64,000 nucleotides of DNA from Amphibacillus cookii (lineage in GTDB: Bacteria; Bacillota; Bacilli; Bacillales; Amphibacillaceae), in the NCBI RefSeq assembly GCF_016908375.1, contig NZ_JAFBDS010000010.1:62001-126000 (forward strand), in the 5' to 3' direction. The translations under genes were made by a program, and so were the position numbers. Below the pieces are notes generated by a model. The model was not told the origin of the DNA. It made no database searches and worked only from the letters and a program-made list of their open reading frames with translations. Numbering within the stretch: position 1 is the first letter of the stretch; each line of letters opens with the position of its first letter. Shown piece after piece: positions 18,426 to 27,377 of the stretch.

Positions 18426-18668
18426 TTATCTCCTTGAATCAGCAATCGCTTGTAATGCCTGTTGTTTATCCTTATCTTGGACATAAATTAAATATTGTGT
18501 AGGTGTTGAACCGACAAAAGCGCGTGCATTCACTTGTCTCTTTATATCTGTTTGATAAGCAATACCCTGTGCTTGCAGATGGCTAACACTCCGATAATAA
18601 CTTGCTTCATCAAATGTAGTAAAAACTTCATGTTTAAACTTTGAAAACAAATAGCGGAATAACCCCAT
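18426..18668 (-). CDS. Conserved hypothetical small protein
   Basis: 80 residues beginning MGLFRYLFSKFKHEVFTTFD, with a GAAAGGATGG ribosome site 5 bases upstream. No signal peptide or cysteines; the middle contains a ferredoxin-like alternation of strand and helix (ASYYRSVSHLQAQGIAY, then TQYLIYVQDKDKQQALQAI), reminiscent of small DUF2007-type signal proteins, but this is not certain. It is the first gene of the likely transcript with solA and two acetyltransferases, 13 bases before solA. Function unknown. Confidence 0.6.
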   Translation of the reverse strand: MGLFRYLFSKFKHEVFTTFDEASYYRSVSHLQAQGIAYQTDIKRQVNARAFVGSTPTQYLIYVQDKDKQQALQAIADSRR

Positions 18669-18761
18669 CTTACCATCCTTTCGTAACTTTTAACATGGTG
18701 TTCCATAATGTTCAATTTCATTTCCATTATAACACTAGCTGCAATATGTAACTGCTTCATG

Positions 18762-18912
18762 TGAAACGAATTTTCAATTAGTGAGCAATTTCGTTCTTCT
18801 CCATGGATAGCTGAGTGAATCAAGACATAAACCGCCGTTAACTCCCGCCAAAATAGATTTGCCTACTCACTATTTTGTGATGGAAATGTTAAGGACGAGT
18901 ATTCGCGATAAA
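18762..18912 (+). repeat. Dispersed modular repeat, copy F
   Basis: A diverged medium copy (151 bp): ACGAATTTTCAATTAGTGAG, TTCGTTCTTCTCC arm, GCTGAGTGAATCAAGACAT, then ATTTTGTGATGG and a worn 3' end (GACGAGTATTCGCGATAAA). It lies between the hypothetical gene and the promoter of the lipoprotein gene at 19017. Confidence 0.65.
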
Positions 18913-18936
18913 AATGCTGTAAATAAAATTTATATA

Positions 18937-18965
18937 TTGACTTAAACTTAAAAAGAAACTAGCAT
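18937..18965 (+). promoter_or_regulatory. Sigma-A type promoter for the acidic lipoprotein gene
   Basis: TTGACT (18937-18942), 17-base spacer, TAGCAT (18960-18965), about 50 bases before the ATG. Confidence 0.5.
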
Positions 18966-19016
18966 TAAAATTAATCATTAATGCTTTAAACTTAAGATAA
19001 TAAAGGAGTCTACAAC

Positions 19017-19460
19017 ATGAAAAAAATTCTTTTGTTAGTGAGTTTATTATTTCTAGTCGCTTGTCAACCAGCAACAGACGATGACACAACTCAAAAAAAA
19101 ACAGATGATGAGCTAACAAATGAAGAAACTGTCGAAAACGGCGATGATAAAGAGGAAGACGCAGAAGACCAAGCTGACCTAGATCAAGAGAGCGAGCCAG
19201 AGACCGATCAAGGAATTGAGCAGGGTGAGGGTGGCACATATAGTTCGGATGATGCGATTATTCTTGTTCAAGAATACCTCAATGACGAAGGTGTCAACAT
19301 AGATATGAACTATGTTTATGACGGCGATGATGAGCAAGGGCATTATCGTGTTCAAGTTTTCGAAGTTATTGGCGACGGTGACGGCGAGTCTCACACTGCT
19401 ACCTACGGTTGGTACATTGTAGACCCTGAAACAGGAGAAGTAACAGATCTTTTTGATTAA
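19017..19460 (+). CDS. Acidic lipoprotein, unknown function
   Basis: 147 residues. The signal peptide MKKILLLVSLLFLVAC ends in a lipobox with Cys16; residues 20-70 are a disordered Asp/Glu-rich linker, and residues 75-147 form a compact domain (SSDDAIILVQEYLNDEGV...HYRVQVFEVIGDG...GWYIVDPETGEVTDLFD) resembling the PepSY-like C-termini of small Bacillus lipoproteins. Attached to the outer face of the membrane. The extreme acidity suits a halophile. AAAGGAG lies 8 bases upstream of the ATG. Monocistronic with a promoter and a terminator. Function unknown. Confidence 0.75.
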   Translation: MKKILLLVSLLFLVACQPATDDDTTQKKTDDELTNEETVENGDDKEEDAEDQADLDQESEPETDQGIEQGEGGTYSSDDAIILVQEYLNDEGVNIDMNYVYDGDDEQGHYRVQVFEVIGDGDGESHTATYGWYIVDPETGEVTDLFD

Positions 19461-19474
19461 TTTTTTACTGTGTT

Positions 19475-19511
19475 AAAAACGTGCGCACTTAGATTAGGTG
19501 TGCACGTTTTT
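19475..19511. terminator. Bidirectional terminator between lipoprotein gene and pxpA
   Basis: AAAAACGTGCGCACT / AGGTGTGCACGTTTTT stem between convergent genes. Confidence 0.85.
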
Positions 19512-19514
19512 GCT

Positions 19515-20258
19515 TTAACCAATCTTAATCTGATGCCCTTGCAATGCGTCGGTTAATTTTCGAGCGAACTGAACCGCGTACGGGTGATCGCCATGAAGGC
19601 AAATCGTATCAGGATCTAGATCAAGCCAATTTCCGTTGATCGTCTTTACACGTTTTTCCTTTACCATAGCTAAAACCCGTCCAATAACTTCTTGTTCATT
19701 TCGAATCACTGCACCGTCTTCACTCCTGGATACAAGGGTGCCGTCATCATGGTAGTGACGATCGGCAAAGACTTCTTGAGCATAGGAGAGACCAATCGCT
19801 TGCGCTTCACTTATCAATGCACTATTAGCCAAACCGTATAAAATCAACTCAGGATCGAAAGCTTTAATCGCTTCACATATCGCCCTTGCTACCTTTTCAT
19901 CTTGGGCTGCCATGTTATACAGGGCACCGTGTGGCTTAACGTGATGAAGCTTTTTCGCTTGAGTAAAAGCTGTTAACGCACCTATTTGATAGGTTACGTC
20001 ATTCGCAATCTCTTCTGGAGAGGCTTGTAGCACCCTTCGGCCAAAGCCAACTCGATCATGAAAACCTGGATGTGCACCTATCTTCACCTGATAACGCTCA
20101 GCTAAGCTGACTGTCTTTGCCATCACCATCGGATCAGCAGCATGAAATCCACAGGCAATATTAGCTGATGATATAAAAGGTAAAATGTCTTGGTCATGCC
20201 CGAGCGTATAACGGCCAAAGCTTTCGCCCAAATCACCATTCAAATCAATCTTCACCAT
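19515..20258 (-). CDS. pxpA: 5-oxoprolinase subunit A (LamB/YcsF family)
   Basis: A 247-residue cytoplasmic protein that works with PxpB and PxpC to hydrolyse 5-oxoproline (pyroglutamate) to glutamate using ATP. The N-terminus MVKIDLNGDLGESFGRYTLG and SANIACGFHAADPMVM are the LamB/YcsF signatures, followed by GAHPGFHDRVGFGRR, VKPHGALYN and FADRHYHDDGTLVSR. It lies after pxpB-pxpC on the same strand but is separated from pxpC by a 159-base gap filled mostly by repeat copy G. Confidence 0.95.
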   Translation of the reverse strand: MVKIDLNGDLGESFGRYTLGHDQDILPFISSANIACGFHAADPMVMAKTVSLAERYQVKIGAHPGFHDRVGFGRRVLQASPEEIANDVTYQIGALTAFTQAKKLHHVKPHGALYNMAAQDEKVARAICEAIKAFDPELILYGLANSALISEAQAIGLSYAQEVFADRHYHDDGTLVSRSEDGAVIRNEQEVIGRVLAMVKEKRVKTINGNWLDLDPDTICLHGDHPYAVQFARKLTDALQGHQIKIG

Positions 20259-20282
20259 AAAACCACCTCCATCATTCGGTTA

Positions 20283-20392
20283 ATATAAGATGTATCTTCA
20301 ATTAGTGAAACGTTTCGTTCTTCTCCCACTGATAGGATTTTACGTAAATCAAGACATTAGCGAACGTTTTAAGGATGGTTCTCTATGACAAA
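20283..20392 (+). repeat. Dispersed modular repeat, copy G (inside the pxp gene cluster)
   Basis: A diverged copy of about 110 bp: TCTTCAATTAGTGAAACG, TTCGTTCTTCTCCCACTGAT arm, AATCAAGACATTAGCGAACG, and a worn end GGTTCTCTATGACAAA. It sits between pxpC and pxpA. Confidence 0.7.
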
Positions 20393-20417
20393 TCGTCTAA
20401 CTTCAATAGATCGGTTT

Positions 20418-21503
20418 TTATTTATTATGCTTTTTTAAAGTTATTTTAGAATTGTGACTTCGGTAGTCAAATAAAGTTAACTCCGTTAAATCAATCGCTT
20501 CAATCAATGCCTTAACATCAGTGAAACTGAAGTCATCAGTTGGTTCAACAGTCGTTAGCTCCATCGTTTCCATCATCATACGGATATTTTCTTTTTGCTT
20601 TCTTATTAATGCTTGTGCTTGTTTGACGGTTATCATTTTAAACTTAATGGTGCATCGGTCTGGGCACTGAACCAATTTCCCTAGGTCAGCCATACAAACA
20701 ACACCAATGATCGGATACCCCCCCGTCGTTTGCCGATCAGCTAATAGTACAATCGGTTGTCCCTCAGGTGGTATTTGAATTGCCCCAAACACCGTACCTT
20801 CTGATAACATACTGGCTTGCATCTCTGTTTCTAAACGCGTACCTTTTAAGCGATAGCCCATTCGATCAGATTGTCTCGATGTATGGTAGCTCCCGTCAAA
20901 AAATCGTTTGACTTGATCTGCAGAAAACATATCAATATGGGGTCCCTTAATGACTCGAACCGTTAATTCATTGATTCGATCTGTACGAGTTATTTTAGGC
21001 CATTTCCTTAAAACATGTGGTTGATCAAGGTCTATTTTTTGACGGAAAGCGAGATTATCTCCAGCTTGCAACGGCCTTCCTTCAAACCCGCCAACAAAGT
21101 AACGGGTGCTTGTGGATCGACTCCCCATTATAATAGGAAGATCAAACCCACCCGATAACGCTAGATAAGAAAAACGGGCATTTTTAATCGCTTTTGTCGC
21201 CAATTGGTCACCTGCTTGCACCATCACCCCTTGATACATCGGGATTTCCTTGCCATTAATATGTGGCTGACAATCTCCTCCAGTCATAGCAATGATAGCA
21301 GGTTCATCAAAAAGATACGAGCCGCCTGTTAACATCATTTCTATCCCCGCTTCATCAATCGGGTTATTCACTAATCGATTCGCTATCTCCAAGGCACGAC
21401 GATCCATCGCGCCAGCTTCAGAGAAGCCACTATGCTGATACTTGATCCGACCAAAATCTTGAATCGTCGTAAACGCACCGGGGCGCACAACTTGAAGTCC
21501 CAT
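20418..21503 (-). CDS. pxpC: 5-oxoprolinase subunit C (KipA-type biotin-dependent carboxylase-like domain)
   Basis: A 361-residue protein of the AHS2/KipA family. The N-terminus MGLQVVRPGAFTTIQDFGR and QHSGFSEAGAMDRRALEIANRLV are diagnostic, as are ALSGGFDLPIIMGSRSTSTRY and TGGYPIIGVVCMADLGKLVQ. Together with PxpB it forms the catalytic part of prokaryotic 5-oxoprolinase. The gene begins one base after the pxpB stop, so the two are coupled. The B. subtilis KipA homologue also antagonises KipI of the sporulation kinase; whether that holds here is not known. Confidence 0.93.
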   Translation of the reverse strand: MGLQVVRPGAFTTIQDFGRIKYQHSGFSEAGAMDRRALEIANRLVNNPIDEAGIEMMLTGGSYLFDEPAIIAMTGGDCQPHINGKEIPMYQGVMVQAGDQLATKAIKNARFSYLALSGGFDLPIIMGSRSTSTRYFVGGFEGRPLQAGDNLAFRQKIDLDQPHVLRKWPKITRTDRINELTVRVIKGPHIDMFSADQVKRFFDGSYHTSRQSDRMGYRLKGTRLETEMQASMLSEGTVFGAIQIPPEGQPIVLLADRQTTGGYPIIGVVCMADLGKLVQCPDRCTIKFKMITVKQAQALIRKQKENIRMMMETMELTTVEPTDDFSFTDVKALIEAIDLTELTLFDYRSHNSKITLKKHNK

Positions 21504-22229
21504 CTATTCTCTCACCTCATTAATTAGCAAACGATAAGTACCCGCCTCAACTTGGTTAGCTACAACTTCATAAGTGGAGCGATCAATCGGTTTAAAACGT
21601 ATATAGTCTCCAGGTTGATAGAGCACCGGTGGTGATTGCTTAGGATTGAAAAGTTTTACTGGTGTTGCACCAATTAATCGCCATCCACCTGGAGAAGCGA
21701 GTGGATAAATGCCAGTCTGTTGTCCTGCTATGCCTACTGAACCTGCTGGAATTTTTATACGCGGTTCCTCTAAACGAGGCATTGCTATCGTAGGGTCCAG
21801 TCCACCTAAATAAGCAAAACCAGGTAAGAAACCGAGCATATAAATAAGATAATTGTGTTGGCTATGACGGTTAATAATCTCAGCTATCGATAACTTTGTA
21901 AATGCTGCTATGGCTGCGAGATCTAAGCCAAACGCTTTATCATAACAAACCGGGATTTCGACGATCCTCTTTGTTTGTCGATGAACACGACCTACGTTAT
22001 CTATCAAGGGTTTTAATTGATAAGATAATGTTTGAAAATCAATCTCGAGTGGCTCATACAAGACCGTTAGGGTTCGAAAAGCTGGAATCACTTCTTTTAT
22101 GCCTTGAGTACCACTAGACATAATGAGAGCTGCCGCCTGATGTACACGCCCATTAATTTCTGGGTCAACTTTTTCTTCAAACTGAATTTGTAGACCATGA
22201 TCACCAAAGGGAACGATTCGTGACTTCAT
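21504..22229 (-). CDS. pxpB: 5-oxoprolinase subunit B (KipI family)
   Basis: A 241-residue AHS1/KipI-family protein: RIVPFGDHGLQIQFEE at the start, VHRQTKRIVEIPVCYD, LIYMLGFLPGFAYLGGLD, and AGSVGIAGQQTGIYPLASPGGWRLIG in the C-terminal cyclophilin-like half. It is a partner of PxpC and PxpA in pyroglutamate hydrolysis. ATG 22229 is chosen since AGAGGGTG lies about 7 bases upstream, while the in-frame TTG at 22238 overlaps it. First gene of the cluster. Confidence 0.93.
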   Translation of the reverse strand: MKSRIVPFGDHGLQIQFEEKVDPEINGRVHQAAALIMSSGTQGIKEVIPAFRTLTVLYEPLEIDFQTLSYQLKPLIDNVGRVHRQTKRIVEIPVCYDKAFGLDLAAIAAFTKLSIAEIINRHSQHNYLIYMLGFLPGFAYLGGLDPTIAMPRLEEPRIKIPAGSVGIAGQQTGIYPLASPGGWRLIGATPVKLFNPKQSPPVLYQPGDYIRFKPIDRSTYEVVANQVEAGTYRLLINEVRE

Positions 22230-22302
22230 TGGCAACACCCTCTTTCTCTAAAATAAGCGATTCTATTATCTTTGCTCTGCCTTACAAAACCGTCTTTTAT
22301 AG

Positions 22303-22334
22303 AGAAATAGACAAGCAACAGCTTGTCTATTTCT
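22303..22334. other. Perfect 14-bp inverted repeat upstream of pxpB
   Basis: AGAAATAGACAAGC-AACA-GCTTGTCTATTTCT. No T-run follows on either strand, so an operator or a leader hairpin for the pxp genes is as likely as a terminator. It lies 74 bases before the pxpB start. Confidence 0.5.
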
Positions 22335-22375
22335 AATTTAGTTGATATCAATCATAATGATCATATGTTAATTCA

Positions 22376-22504
22376 TTAACCAATTGCAACGTTTAATTGA
22401 TGGTCAGTAAAATCACTTTGAATTAAGGGTTCTTTCAACCTTTCTGCCTGAGTCAATTCTTGCTCAGTACGTTCAACTGCAAAAGTTATTATATCTTGAT
22501 TTAT
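22376..22504 (-). pseudogene. Possible gene fragment, unrecognised
   Basis: A 42-codon open frame without a start codon reads as plausible protein (FAVERTEQELTQAERLKEPL...) and ends at TAA in the gap between pxpB and the AI-2E family gene. It has no ribosome site and no recognised family; it could be chance. Confidence 0.2.
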
Positions 22505-22651
22505 CTATCCAATTAAATCGATAAACAAACTTATCACTATTATTATAACATTTTATCACCTAATAAACTTAACCAATTTGTGTTTACGCTTTAAATAATT
22601 AGGTAATGGTTATAAATAGATATTTATCAATTAAAGGAGGAGGCTAATCCA

Positions 22652-23734
22652 ATGACAGATCAGAAAGTTTTTCGTTTTCTTATCTATGCTGTTTTAACCT
22701 TCACATTAATTTACTTACTAAACCTCACTGGATTTGTCTTTAAGCCGATCGGGACGTTATTAGCTGCGATTGCTGTTCCCGTGATTGGGGCAGGATTTCT
22801 CTATTACATTACCAATCCTTTTGTTAACTTATTAGAAAAAATAAAAGTACCACGTCTTCTAGCTATTATCATAGTCTTCCTCCTCATCATTGTGGTTATT
22901 GTTATCAGCGTTTATTTTATTATACCGCCGATTCAAGATCAGATTAATAGCCTTGCCGAAAGTGGACCGGACATACAACAATGGATTGAGGAAATGATTA
23001 ACATCTGGCGCAATGGACAAGAATTTATACCTGAAAGTGTCCAAAATGCAATCGACAACATGGTTGATAATATCGGACAATACACCGAACAAATGGCTAC
23101 GTCTGTCTTTAGTTTTTTAGGTGCTTTTTTTAGCTTTTTATTTTCATTCATATTAATTCCATTTTTCTTATTCTTTATGTTAAAAGATCGCGAAAAATTT
23201 ATTCCTTTCATCACCAACTTCTTTAGTGAGTCAAAAGCGGAAAGTCTGACGCGATTATTAAAAAACATTAATGAAACACTCGGCTCCTTTATTCAAGGGC
23301 AAGCCTTAGTTAGTCTTAGTGTGGGGATTATGTTGTTAATAGGTTATTTAATCGTTGGCCTCGACTATGCATTAATCTTTGCTGTCTTTGCGTTGTTCAT
23401 GAATTTAATTCCTTACCTAGGCCCTTGGTTATCTGCTATTCCTGCTGTTGTTGTTGGATTTTTTCAAGATCCAATGACAGGGGTTTGGACAGCTGTTGTA
23501 ATGATTGTTGCTCAACAAATTGAAAGCAATTTAATTGAACCGAATATTATGGGGAAAGTGTTAAAGATACACCCGCTAACCGTAGTCATTATAATTCTAG
23601 CAGCCGGAGCAATCATCGGTTTTGTGGGCTTAATTTTTGCCGTTCCTGCTTATGCTGTCATTAAAACGATAGTTACTCATTTCTATCAAGCATATAAAAA
23701 GACACGACCCGTTGGCAAAAAAAATATTTGGTAA
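22652..23734 (+). CDS. AI-2E family transporter (PerM/YdbI type)
   Basis: A 360-residue polytopic membrane protein with about eight transmembrane helices: two near the N-terminus, an extracytoplasmic helix-rich section around 95-155 (SLAESGPDIQQWIEEMINIW), then the conserved GLDYALIFAVFALFMNLIPYLGPWLSAIPAVVVGF and QQIESNLIEPNIMGKVLKIHPL blocks. The family includes TqsA, proposed to export autoinducer-2, and Na+/H+ antiporter-like members in halophilic bacilli; the substrate here is not known. A strong AAAGGAGGAGG ribosome site lies upstream. Confidence 0.88.
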   Translation: MTDQKVFRFLIYAVLTFTLIYLLNLTGFVFKPIGTLLAAIAVPVIGAGFLYYITNPFVNLLEKIKVPRLLAIIIVFLLIIVVIVISVYFIIPPIQDQINSLAESGPDIQQWIEEMINIWRNGQEFIPESVQNAIDNMVDNIGQYTEQMATSVFSFLGAFFSFLFSFILIPFFLFFMLKDREKFIPFITNFFSESKAESLTRLLKNINETLGSFIQGQALVSLSVGIMLLIGYLIVGLDYALIFAVFALFMNLIPYLGPWLSAIPAVVVGFFQDPMTGVWTAVVMIVAQQIESNLIEPNIMGKVLKIHPLTVVIIILAAGAIIGFVGLIFAVPAYAVIKTIVTHFYQAYKKTRPVGKKNIW

Positions 23735-23736
23735 CA

Positions 23737-23766
23737 GGAAAAGAGGGAGTCATTTGAGACACCCTC
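23737..23766 (+). terminator. Terminator after the AI-2E family transporter gene
   Basis: AAGAGGGAGTC / GACACCCTCTT hairpin with only a short T-rich tail (CATTATT). Confidence 0.6.
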
Positions 23767-23785
23767 TTCATTATTAACACCTATT

Positions 23786-23860
23786 TTACGAATCCATTTC
23801 AATAATTTTATCTTTTTCATCATTATATTGATAAAAGAATGTTTGATCAGGTTGAGCATG
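23786..23860 (-). pseudogene. Fragment of an unrecognised gene (C-terminal end)
   Basis: A 24-codon open stretch ending DQTFFYQYNDEKDKIIEMDS-stop reads like the C-terminus of a real protein, but the frame is closed by a stop immediately upstream. It is probably a decayed gene between cadA and the AI-2E family gene; family unknown. Confidence 0.25.
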
Positions 23861-23935
23861 CTACACGACGGTTGTTAATAATCACCAATTCTCTTCAGCT
23901 GATCGGCTTTGCTAACATATAATTAAACAGATGTG

Positions 23936-26095
23936 CTATGGTTTTACACGCATGAGTCGCATACTATTTAATGAGACAAGCAGAGTAGCTCCCATATCCG
24001 ATAAAATAGCAATCCATAAGGTGAGCCAACCCGGAACAACTAATAACAAGGCCACCAACTTAATCAAAATTGAGAATGTTATATTGGACTTAATAACACG
24101 CAGTGTTTTGCGGCTTAACTTTACAACAAAAGGCAATTTAGTCAAATCATCACCCATCAATGCTACATCAGCCGTTTCTAGAGCGGTATCTGTTCCAGCG
24201 CTTCCCATTGCAATTCCTACAGTAGCAGCAGCTAAAGCTGGTGCATCATTTACACCATCACCGACCATTGCCACTTTACCAAATTGATCGCTTAATGCCC
24301 TGATTGCATTTAATTTATCTTCAGGCATAAGCTCTGCCTGCGTTCGTGTTACACCAACCTGTTCGCCAATTGCATGAGCGGTTATTTGATTATCACCTGT
24401 TAACATAACCGTTTCTTGAATATTAGCTTCATGTAGATGACGCACGACGGATGCACTCGATTGACGTACTTGATCAGCTACAGCAATGACAGCCAGCAAT
24501 GCTCCCGTTGTGCCAACGAGCATAACCGTTTGGCCCTGTAATTGAAGAGCTTTGATACGCGTCTCAATCGATCGATCAATTCGTTCTGAAAAGTGTTCCT
24601 GAAACAAATGTGGGCTCCCAATCCAGTAAACTTCTCCAGCTATTGTCCCCTTAATCCCCTTACCGGTTAAAGACTGGAACTCTCTGACATCAATCGTTTC
24701 AAATCCAGTACCCTCAGCTTGCTTTAAAATAGCGGAGGCCAGTGGATGTTGCGATTGATATTCAAGTGCAGCAATGTTTTTTAACAATTCATCCTTATCT
24801 CGTTGATCGGATAAAACCTGATAAGTTGTAACAACAGGCACACCTTTGGTTAATGTTCCCGTTTTATCAAAAGCGATTGCCTTTAAAGATCCGAGCTCTT
24901 CTAGATAGATACCACCTTTTATCAGAATGCCATTTCTAGCTGCATTTCCAATCGCGGAAACAATCGAGATCGGCGTTGATACCACTAATGCACACGGACA
25001 GCCAACAACAAGAACAGCTAACCCTTGGTAGATCCATGTTTGCCAACTCAGCCCGAATGACAGTGGAGGAATGATCGCAACAAGTAATGCAATGATCATG
25101 ATCGCTGGTGTATAATACTTAGCAAATTTATCGACAAAAGCTTGAGCCGGTGCCCGCTCTGCTTGTGCCTCTTCAACCAAATGAATGATCTTAGCAATTG
25201 TTGTATCTTTAACATGCTTAGTCACGCGTACTTCCAATAATCCTTCTTCATTTAACGTACCCGCAAAAACAGTGTCCTCGACATGCTTTTCAACAGGGAC
25301 GGATTCACCAGTGATCGCTGCTTGATTAACAGAAGAATGCCCTTTGACTACAACGCCGTCCATCGCAATTTTCTCCCCCGGCTTCACAATCATATCATCG
25401 CCAACTTCAATCGACTCAACCGGTACCATTTGATCTTGCCCATTCCGTCTAATTAATGCTCTTTTCGGCGCAATATTCATTAACGATTGAATGGAACGAC
25501 GGGCACGATCCATTGAAAAACGCTCCAGTTCTTCACTAATGGCAAATAAAATGACGACGACCGCAACTTCAAACCACTCCCCAATAATCGCACCACCGAT
25601 TACTGCCAATGTCATCAATGTCTTCATATCAAAATCAAATTGGCGTAAATTTATCAACCCTACTTTTAAAAGGTCTGATCCAGCAGCGAAAATTGTTATC
25701 ACAAATAGAAGAATCGTAACGATATTTTCTTCTCCATTAATGAAAAAAGAGATGATACCCGTGAGTAAGAACAGCATCGAAAACAACAAATTATAGTATT
25801 TTTTGTAGAAAGGTATTTTCCCTTCATTATCGTAATCGGCACTTTCACCAGCCGGTAATGATTGCTCGTGTTCAGGTGTAACCTTTAAGTGTTCAAAAGC
25901 ACCCGCTTTCTCTAATTGCTCCACCGAAGCTTCGCCATAAACAGAAATTTTTGAAGCACCGAAATTTACCTTCGCTTCCGAGACACCAGGAAGTGCATTA
26001 ACATTTCGCTCAAATTTTCCAGCGCAGTTAGCGCATGAGAATCCTTGTACTCGGTAAACATGCTTATTAGCTGGATCATTATTTTTCTGAATCAC
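23936..26095 (-). CDS. cadA: Heavy-metal translocating P1B-type ATPase (CadA/ZntA-like)
   Basis: A 719-residue membrane pump. An N-terminal HMA domain carries [11 protein letters not shown] (metal-binding CxxC); then come eight membrane helices, the TGES actuator motif ([10 protein letters not shown]), the CPC metal site [20 protein letters not shown] with the phosphorylated Asp, the HP motif (SQHPLASA) and [13 protein letters not shown] plus CadC partnership points to Cd2+/Zn2+/Pb2+ export. The start is given as GTG 26095, since GAGG lies 9 bases upstream; ATG 26101 is too close to it. It overlaps the cadC stop by 17 bases. Confidence 0.92.
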   Translation of the reverse strand: MIQKNNDPANKHVYRVQGFSCANCAGKFERNVNALPGVSEAKVNFGASKISVYGEASVEQLEKAGAFEHLKVTPEHEQSLPAGESADYDNEGKIPFYKKYYNLLFSMLFLLTGIISFFINGEENIVTILLFVITIFAAGSDLLKVGLINLRQFDFDMKTLMTLAVIGGAIIGEWFEVAVVVILFAISEELERFSMDRARRSIQSLMNIAPKRALIRRNGQDQMVPVESIEVGDDMIVKPGEKIAMDGVVVKGHSSVNQAAITGESVPVEKHVEDTVFAGTLNEEGLLEVRVTKHVKDTTIAKIIHLVEEAQAERAPAQAFVDKFAKYYTPAIMIIALLVAIIPPLSFGLSWQTWIYQGLAVLVVGCPCALVVSTPISIVSAIGNAARNGILIKGGIYLEELGSLKAIAFDKTGTLTKGVPVVTTYQVLSDQRDKDELLKNIAALEYQSQHPLASAILKQAEGTGFETIDVREFQSLTGKGIKGTIAGEVYWIGSPHLFQEHFSERIDRSIETRIKALQLQGQTVMLVGTTGALLAVIAVADQVRQSSASVVRHLHEANIQETVMLTGDNQITAHAIGEQVGVTRTQAELMPEDKLNAIRALSDQFGKVAMVGDGVNDAPALAAATVGIAMGSAGTDTALETADVALMGDDLTKLPFVVKLSRKTLRVIKSNITFSILIKLVALLLVVPGWLTLWIAILSDMGATLLVSLNSMRLMRVKP

Positions 26096-26471
26096 GATCA
26101 TCAACCTCTTTTCCATGAACAATCCCAATGGTAATTAATGTTTTCACATGATCATCATCTAACGCATAGTAGACGAGCTTGCCTTGCTTCTCACTTTTCG
26201 CTAAACCTAGCTTTTTGAGATGACGCAAATGATGCGATGCTGTTGCTGTTGATGAGCCAATAATATGGGCCACATCACAGACACACAATTTTTCTTCTTG
26301 TGTTAAAGCATAAGCAATTTTCAAGCGTGTCTCATCACATAAAGCTTTAAACATATCTGCTACAGAAGCAAGACGCTCACGCTCAACCATTGCCTTGACG
26401 CGATATACTTTATCTTCATTAAAACTGAGTACTTCACATGTATCATTTGTTCCTTTATTCTCTTTACTCAT
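26079..26471 (-). CDS. cadC: ArsR/SmtB-family metal-sensing repressor (CadC-like)
   Basis: 130 residues. A winged helix-turn-helix repressor with the alpha3 metal-binding box [22 protein letters not shown] (two Cys) and an N-terminal Cys (NDTCEVL), the ligand set of Cd/Pb-responsive CadC proteins. It would release DNA when metal binds and so de-repress cadCA. ATG 26471 is preceded by AAGGTGG at 5 bases. Promoter and inverted repeats just upstream fit autoregulation. Confidence 0.9.
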   Translation of the reverse strand: MSKENKGTNDTCEVLSFNEDKVYRVKAMVERERLASVADMFKALCDETRLKIAYALTQEEKLCVCDVAHIIGSSTATASHHLRHLKKLGLAKSEKQGKLVYYALDDDHVKTLITIGIVHGKEVDDRDSEK

Positions 26472-26512
26472 ATGATCCACCTTCATTCAAATGTTTGTTT
26501 GATTATATTTAC

Positions 26513-26567
26513 ATTCTAATAATCATTTGAATGTTAGTCAATAGACATTCAAACTATAATTTGAATA
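26513..26567 (-). promoter_or_regulatory. Promoter and operator of cadCA
   Basis: On the minus strand TTGACT (26541-26536) and TAGAAT (26518-26513) are spaced by 17 bases. Overlapping and upstream are repeated CATTTGAATG / CATTCAAA arms and the inverted repeat ATTCAAACTATAATTTGAAT (26548-26567), close to known CadC operators (TCAAATAATTATTTGA type). Confidence 0.7.
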
Positions 26568-26618
26568 TATAATTAAAAACGCTTATTTGCTCTTCCTAAG
26601 CACATGAATCTAAGTATA

Positions 26619-26661
26619 CAAAAAGGACTTGATCATCATATTGATGACCAAACCCTTTTTC
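26619..26661 (-). terminator. Terminator separated from its likely gene by a repeat
   Basis: AAAAAGG..TTGATCATCA / TGATGACCAA..CCTTTTT hairpin. On the minus strand it is downstream of the acetyltransferase gene at 26911, with repeat copy H between. Confidence 0.7.
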
Positions 26662-26666
26662 GAACT

Positions 26667-26811
26667 TTTATCACAGTTAACCGACCGTAAAACACCCACC
26701 TCAAAATAGAGAACAGCGGTCAATCGATTGAGAGGGGCCTGATTCACGCAACGAACGTGCAATCAGCGGGCGAAGGAAGAGCCCACCACTGGATTGAAGG
26801 TTTGTTTTATT
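26667..26811 (-). repeat. Dispersed modular repeat, copy H (reverse)
   Basis: A medium copy of 145 bp on the minus strand: ATAAAACAAACCTTCAATCC, AATCAGGCC segment, CTCAATCGATTG...TTTTGAGGTG stem, then GGTTAACTGTGATAAA. Located between an acetyltransferase gene and a terminator. Confidence 0.75.
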
Positions 26812-26910
26812 TGTTTTTTTGAATACTCACTTCTTTAAAGCCATTTTACATATTGAAATTATTATTTAAATTAACGCCTACTCTGATAAATAAATCAACA
26901 GAACTCCAGG

Positions 26911-27318
26911 TCATTTATACATCTTAAACATGCCTTGTGAATAAGGATATGTATAGGTAAAGCCAAATTGAGCATATAATTTATCGGCTGGACCATCAGC
27001 GATTAAACTTACATAAGAACCTGGGTAAGTGTGTTGATCTAAATAGGTCATTAATTCAGTCATAATGACTTTACCCAATCCTCGACCTTGATAACTCGGT
27101 TTAACGACAACATCAACGATTTGAAAAGCGGTGCCCCCATCACCGATGATTCGCCCTAACCCTATTAACATTTCTTGATCATAAATACATACTGTAAACA
27201 GCGCATTTTTTAACCCTATTTCTGCCGCTTGCTGTGACTTTTCGCTCATCCCACCTTCAACCCGCAAAGCAATATACGCCATTGGATCTGGTGCATGATA
27301 ATGTATGGCGTAGTCCAT
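26911..27318 (-). CDS. GNAT acetyltransferase
   Basis: A 135-residue single-domain GNAT protein: IGLGRIIGDGGTAFQIVDVVVKPSYQGRGLGKVIMTELM contains the acetyl-CoA-binding Q-G-R-G-L-G loop, and ADKLYAQFGFTYTYPYSQGM closes the fold. Its length and layout match small aralkylamine or YjgM-like acetyltransferases common in Bacillaceae, but the substrate is unknown. GGAG precedes ATG 27318 by 8-9 bases. Monocistronic. Confidence 0.82.
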   Translation of the reverse strand: MDYAIHYHAPDPMAYIALRVEGGMSEKSQQAAEIGLKNALFTVCIYDQEMLIGLGRIIGDGGTAFQIVDVVVKPSYQGRGLGKVIMTELMTYLDQHTYPGSYVSLIADGPADKLYAQFGFTYTYPYSQGMFKMYK

Positions 27319-27377
27319 CAAATCTACTCCTTTCTTTTTTTAAGCATTCATACTCAGTCATTAATTAAGATTAAATT

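Noticed and set aside
18889-19239. A 116-codon minus-strand frame opposite the acidic lipoprotein gene
   Set aside because: It is antisense to a gene with signal peptide, lipobox, promoter and terminator; its His/Leu-rich composition is an artefact of the acidic codons.
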